Part shown: positions 14,109-14,844 of the stretch, piece after piece
Layout: every line of letters begins with the position of its first letter
Numbering within the stretch: the stretch's first letter is position 1
DNA from: an uncultured Bacilli bacterium
Lineage (GTDB): Bacteria > Bacillota_I > Bacilli_A > RF39 > UBA660
Reading direction: 5' to 3'
DNA length: 14,844 bases
NCBI GenBank assembly: GCA_947624855.1
Contig: CANQMC010000018.1
Span: 1-14,844 of the forward strand
Made by a program: the position numbers and the translations under genes
Notes under the pieces: generated by a model
What the model saw: only the letters and a program-made list of their open reading frames with translations
What the model was told of the DNA's origin: nothing
The model's database searches: none

Positions 14109-14137
14109 ATCATAAAATAAAAATTATATTTTGTAAA
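14109..14137 (-). promoter_or_regulatory. Promoter of the 41-codon minus-strand ORF
   Basis: Read on the minus strand: TTTACA (14137-14132), 17 bp, TATGAT (14114-14109). The predicted start is near 14102, at the inverted repeat. It mirrors the plus-strand promoter at 13826-13854 in -35 sequence and spacing. Confidence 0.7.
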
Positions 14138-14146
14138 GAAAAATCG

Positions 14147-14162
14147 GTCGACACAAATCGAC
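14147..14162. terminator. Weak hairpin after the second XRE gene
   Basis: GTCGA (14147-14151) and TCGAC (14158-14162) enclose CACAAA. On the minus strand CCGATTTTTC follows, so it may terminate the XRE transcript before the next promoter. The stem is only 5 bp and the U-run is offset by three bases, so it may not be functional. The rest of 14163-14199 is plain AT-rich sequence. Confidence 0.35.
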
Positions 14163-14199
14163 ATTATTTTTTATTTTAAATTATTTATCTTTATTTTTA

Positions 14200-14652
14200 T
14201 CAAAAGTAATTTTTTTTATCAATACGACCTAAAAGATAATCAGCACTAACTTTATATTTAGTACATATTATATATAAAAATGGTGTTCCAATAATACTTT
14301 TAGCATGTTCATATATACTCCAAGTAGGTTGATCAATATGCAAAATATTAGCTATTTCAACTTGAGTTAATTTATTTTTAATTCTAAGTTCTTTTAATCT
14401 TTTTGATAATTTATTTTTGTTTATATCATATTTTAAATTATTATAATTTTTAATATTTGTAAAGCTAAATAAATAATCTAATGATACTTTATAAAATTTA
14501 GATAAAGTTATTAAATGTTTTATAGGAATAACTTGTTTTTCTTTTTCATATCTACTATAAAGACTATCACTTATTCCTAATAATTCTCCAAGTTTTATAT
14601 TTGTTAATCCTACTCTTTCTCTTAAACTTTTTAAATTAATACCATAATTCAT
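14200..14652 (-). CDS. XRE-family transcriptional regulator with two HTH domains (paralog)
   Basis: This 150-residue predicted DNA-binding protein has the same tandem design as the regulator at 821-1279. HTH 1 covers about 6-63 (LKSLRERVGLTNIKLGELLG, then LYSRYEKEKQ, ending YKVSLDYLF). HTH 2 covers about 84-144 (LKELRIKNKLTQVEIANIL, then TWSIYEHAK, ending YKVSADYLLGRID). Both proteins share the closing DYxxGRID motif, so they are paralogs within one family. The ATG at 14652 has a good ribosome binding site (AGGTGA). It lies between the small antisense locus, on its downstream side, and a divergent gene starting at 14822, so either could be its target; an imperfect palindrome at 14761-14788 in the divergent promoter region is a candidate operator. 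No enzymatic or ligand-binding domain is present. Confidence 0.88.
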   Translation of the reverse strand: MNYGINLKSLRERVGLTNIKLGELLGISDSLYSRYEKEKQVIPIKHLITLSKFYKVSLDYLFSFTNIKNYNNLKYDINKNKLSKRLKELRIKNKLTQVEIANILHIDQPTWSIYEHAKSIIGTPFLYIICTKYKVSADYLLGRIDKKNYF

Positions 14653-14728
14653 ATTTACTTCACCTATATAATTTTCTCATATGTAAAATAAAATTTGTTA
14701 AAAGTCGAATAAATATCTATATTTTGTA

Positions 14729-14757
14729 TTGACAATCTAATTTGGATAGCTTATAAT
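14729..14757 (+). promoter_or_regulatory. Perfect consensus sigma-A promoter for the gene at 14822
   Basis: TTGACA (14729-14734), exactly 17 bp, TATAAT (14752-14757). It is the only promoter in the window with both hexamers perfect, implying strong intrinsic expression and probably a need for repression. The start would fall near 14764, at the edge of an imperfect palindrome. Confidence 0.85.
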
Positions 14758-14760
14758 TTA

Positions 14761-14788
14761 ACTATAAATTAGAATTTTCTAAGATAGT
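14761..14788. promoter_or_regulatory. Imperfect palindrome at the start of transcription (candidate operator)
   Basis: TTAGAA (14769-14774) and TTCTAA (14777-14782) are arms around TT. Outer arms ACTAT (14761-14765) and ATAGT (14784-14788) extend the symmetry with a small asymmetry between them. Its position, overlapping or just after the predicted +1 of a perfect promoter, suits a repressor site. The neighbouring XRE protein is the obvious candidate binder (inference). Confidence 0.45.
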
Positions 14789-14821
14789 TGATATTATAAA
14801 TAGAAAGGTGAATTGTTTTAT

Positions 14822-14844
14822 ATGAAAGATACAGGAATTAAGTT
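14822..14844 (+). CDS. Start of a gene cut by the window end, possibly an AbrB/SpoVT-type regulator
   Basis: The ATG at 14822 follows GAAAGGTG (14803-14810), a good ribosome binding site, and a perfect promoter. Only MKDTGIK is visible. AbrB/SpoVT-family regulators often begin MKxTGIVRxIDELGR, so that family is a guess from seven residues and could easily be wrong. The start itself is well supported; the product is not known. Confidence 0.5.

Overview
The window is AT-rich, densely packed, and reads as standard-code (translation table 11) low-GC Firmicutes/Bacilli DNA. Tryptophans are TGG, and one gene ends at a TGA (9193-9195) followed at once by a new gene start, so this is not the Mycoplasma code. 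Short operons, strong GGAGG-type ribosome binding sites, extended -10 promoters and terminators that overlap stop codons suggest a small-genome, possibly uncultured gut-type Bacillota. That placement is inference; no taxonomic marker is complete here.

Layout. 3-800: 3' end of pnp (PNPase), followed by a bidirectional terminator shared with a convergent XRE-type regulator (821-1279, minus) that has two HTH domains and three iteron-like repeats upstream. 1498-3579: pcrA helicase. 3671-6567: a nucleotidyltransferase coupled to ligA. 6666-10036: a three-gene membrane operon made of a bitopic protein of unknown function, a protein with a large extracytoplasmic region and a degenerate GGDEF domain, and a YihY/BrkB-family protein. 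10106-11539: a proline-rich membrane protein with an extracellular Ig-like part. 11617-13651: an OmpR-family response regulator and its histidine kinase, both starting at TTG and overlapping. 13652-14199: no long ORF, but the most unusual part of the window. 14200-14652: a second double-HTH XRE regulator, divergent from a gene that starts at 14822 under a perfect consensus promoter and runs off the end.

The 13.8-14.14 kb region holds two facing promoters of the same design (TTTACA-N17-TATRAT). The plus-strand promoter drives a predicted RNA of about 100 nt ending in a long terminator hairpin. The minus-strand promoter drives an mRNA with a strong ribosome binding site and a 41-codon ORF whose 3' half and stop codon are fully antisense to the small RNA. 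Both RNAs start with the same 11-nt sequence. This is the architecture of a type I toxin-antitoxin or antisense-RNA module, but I do not recognise the peptide. It is the best candidate here for an undescribed system.

The housekeeping genes cover RNA decay (pnp), DNA repair and replication (pcrA, ligA) and probably sugar-nucleotide supply. The accessory part is dominated by envelope sensing (degenerate GGDEF protein, two-component system, secreted Ig-like protein) and by small regulators with operator-like repeats.
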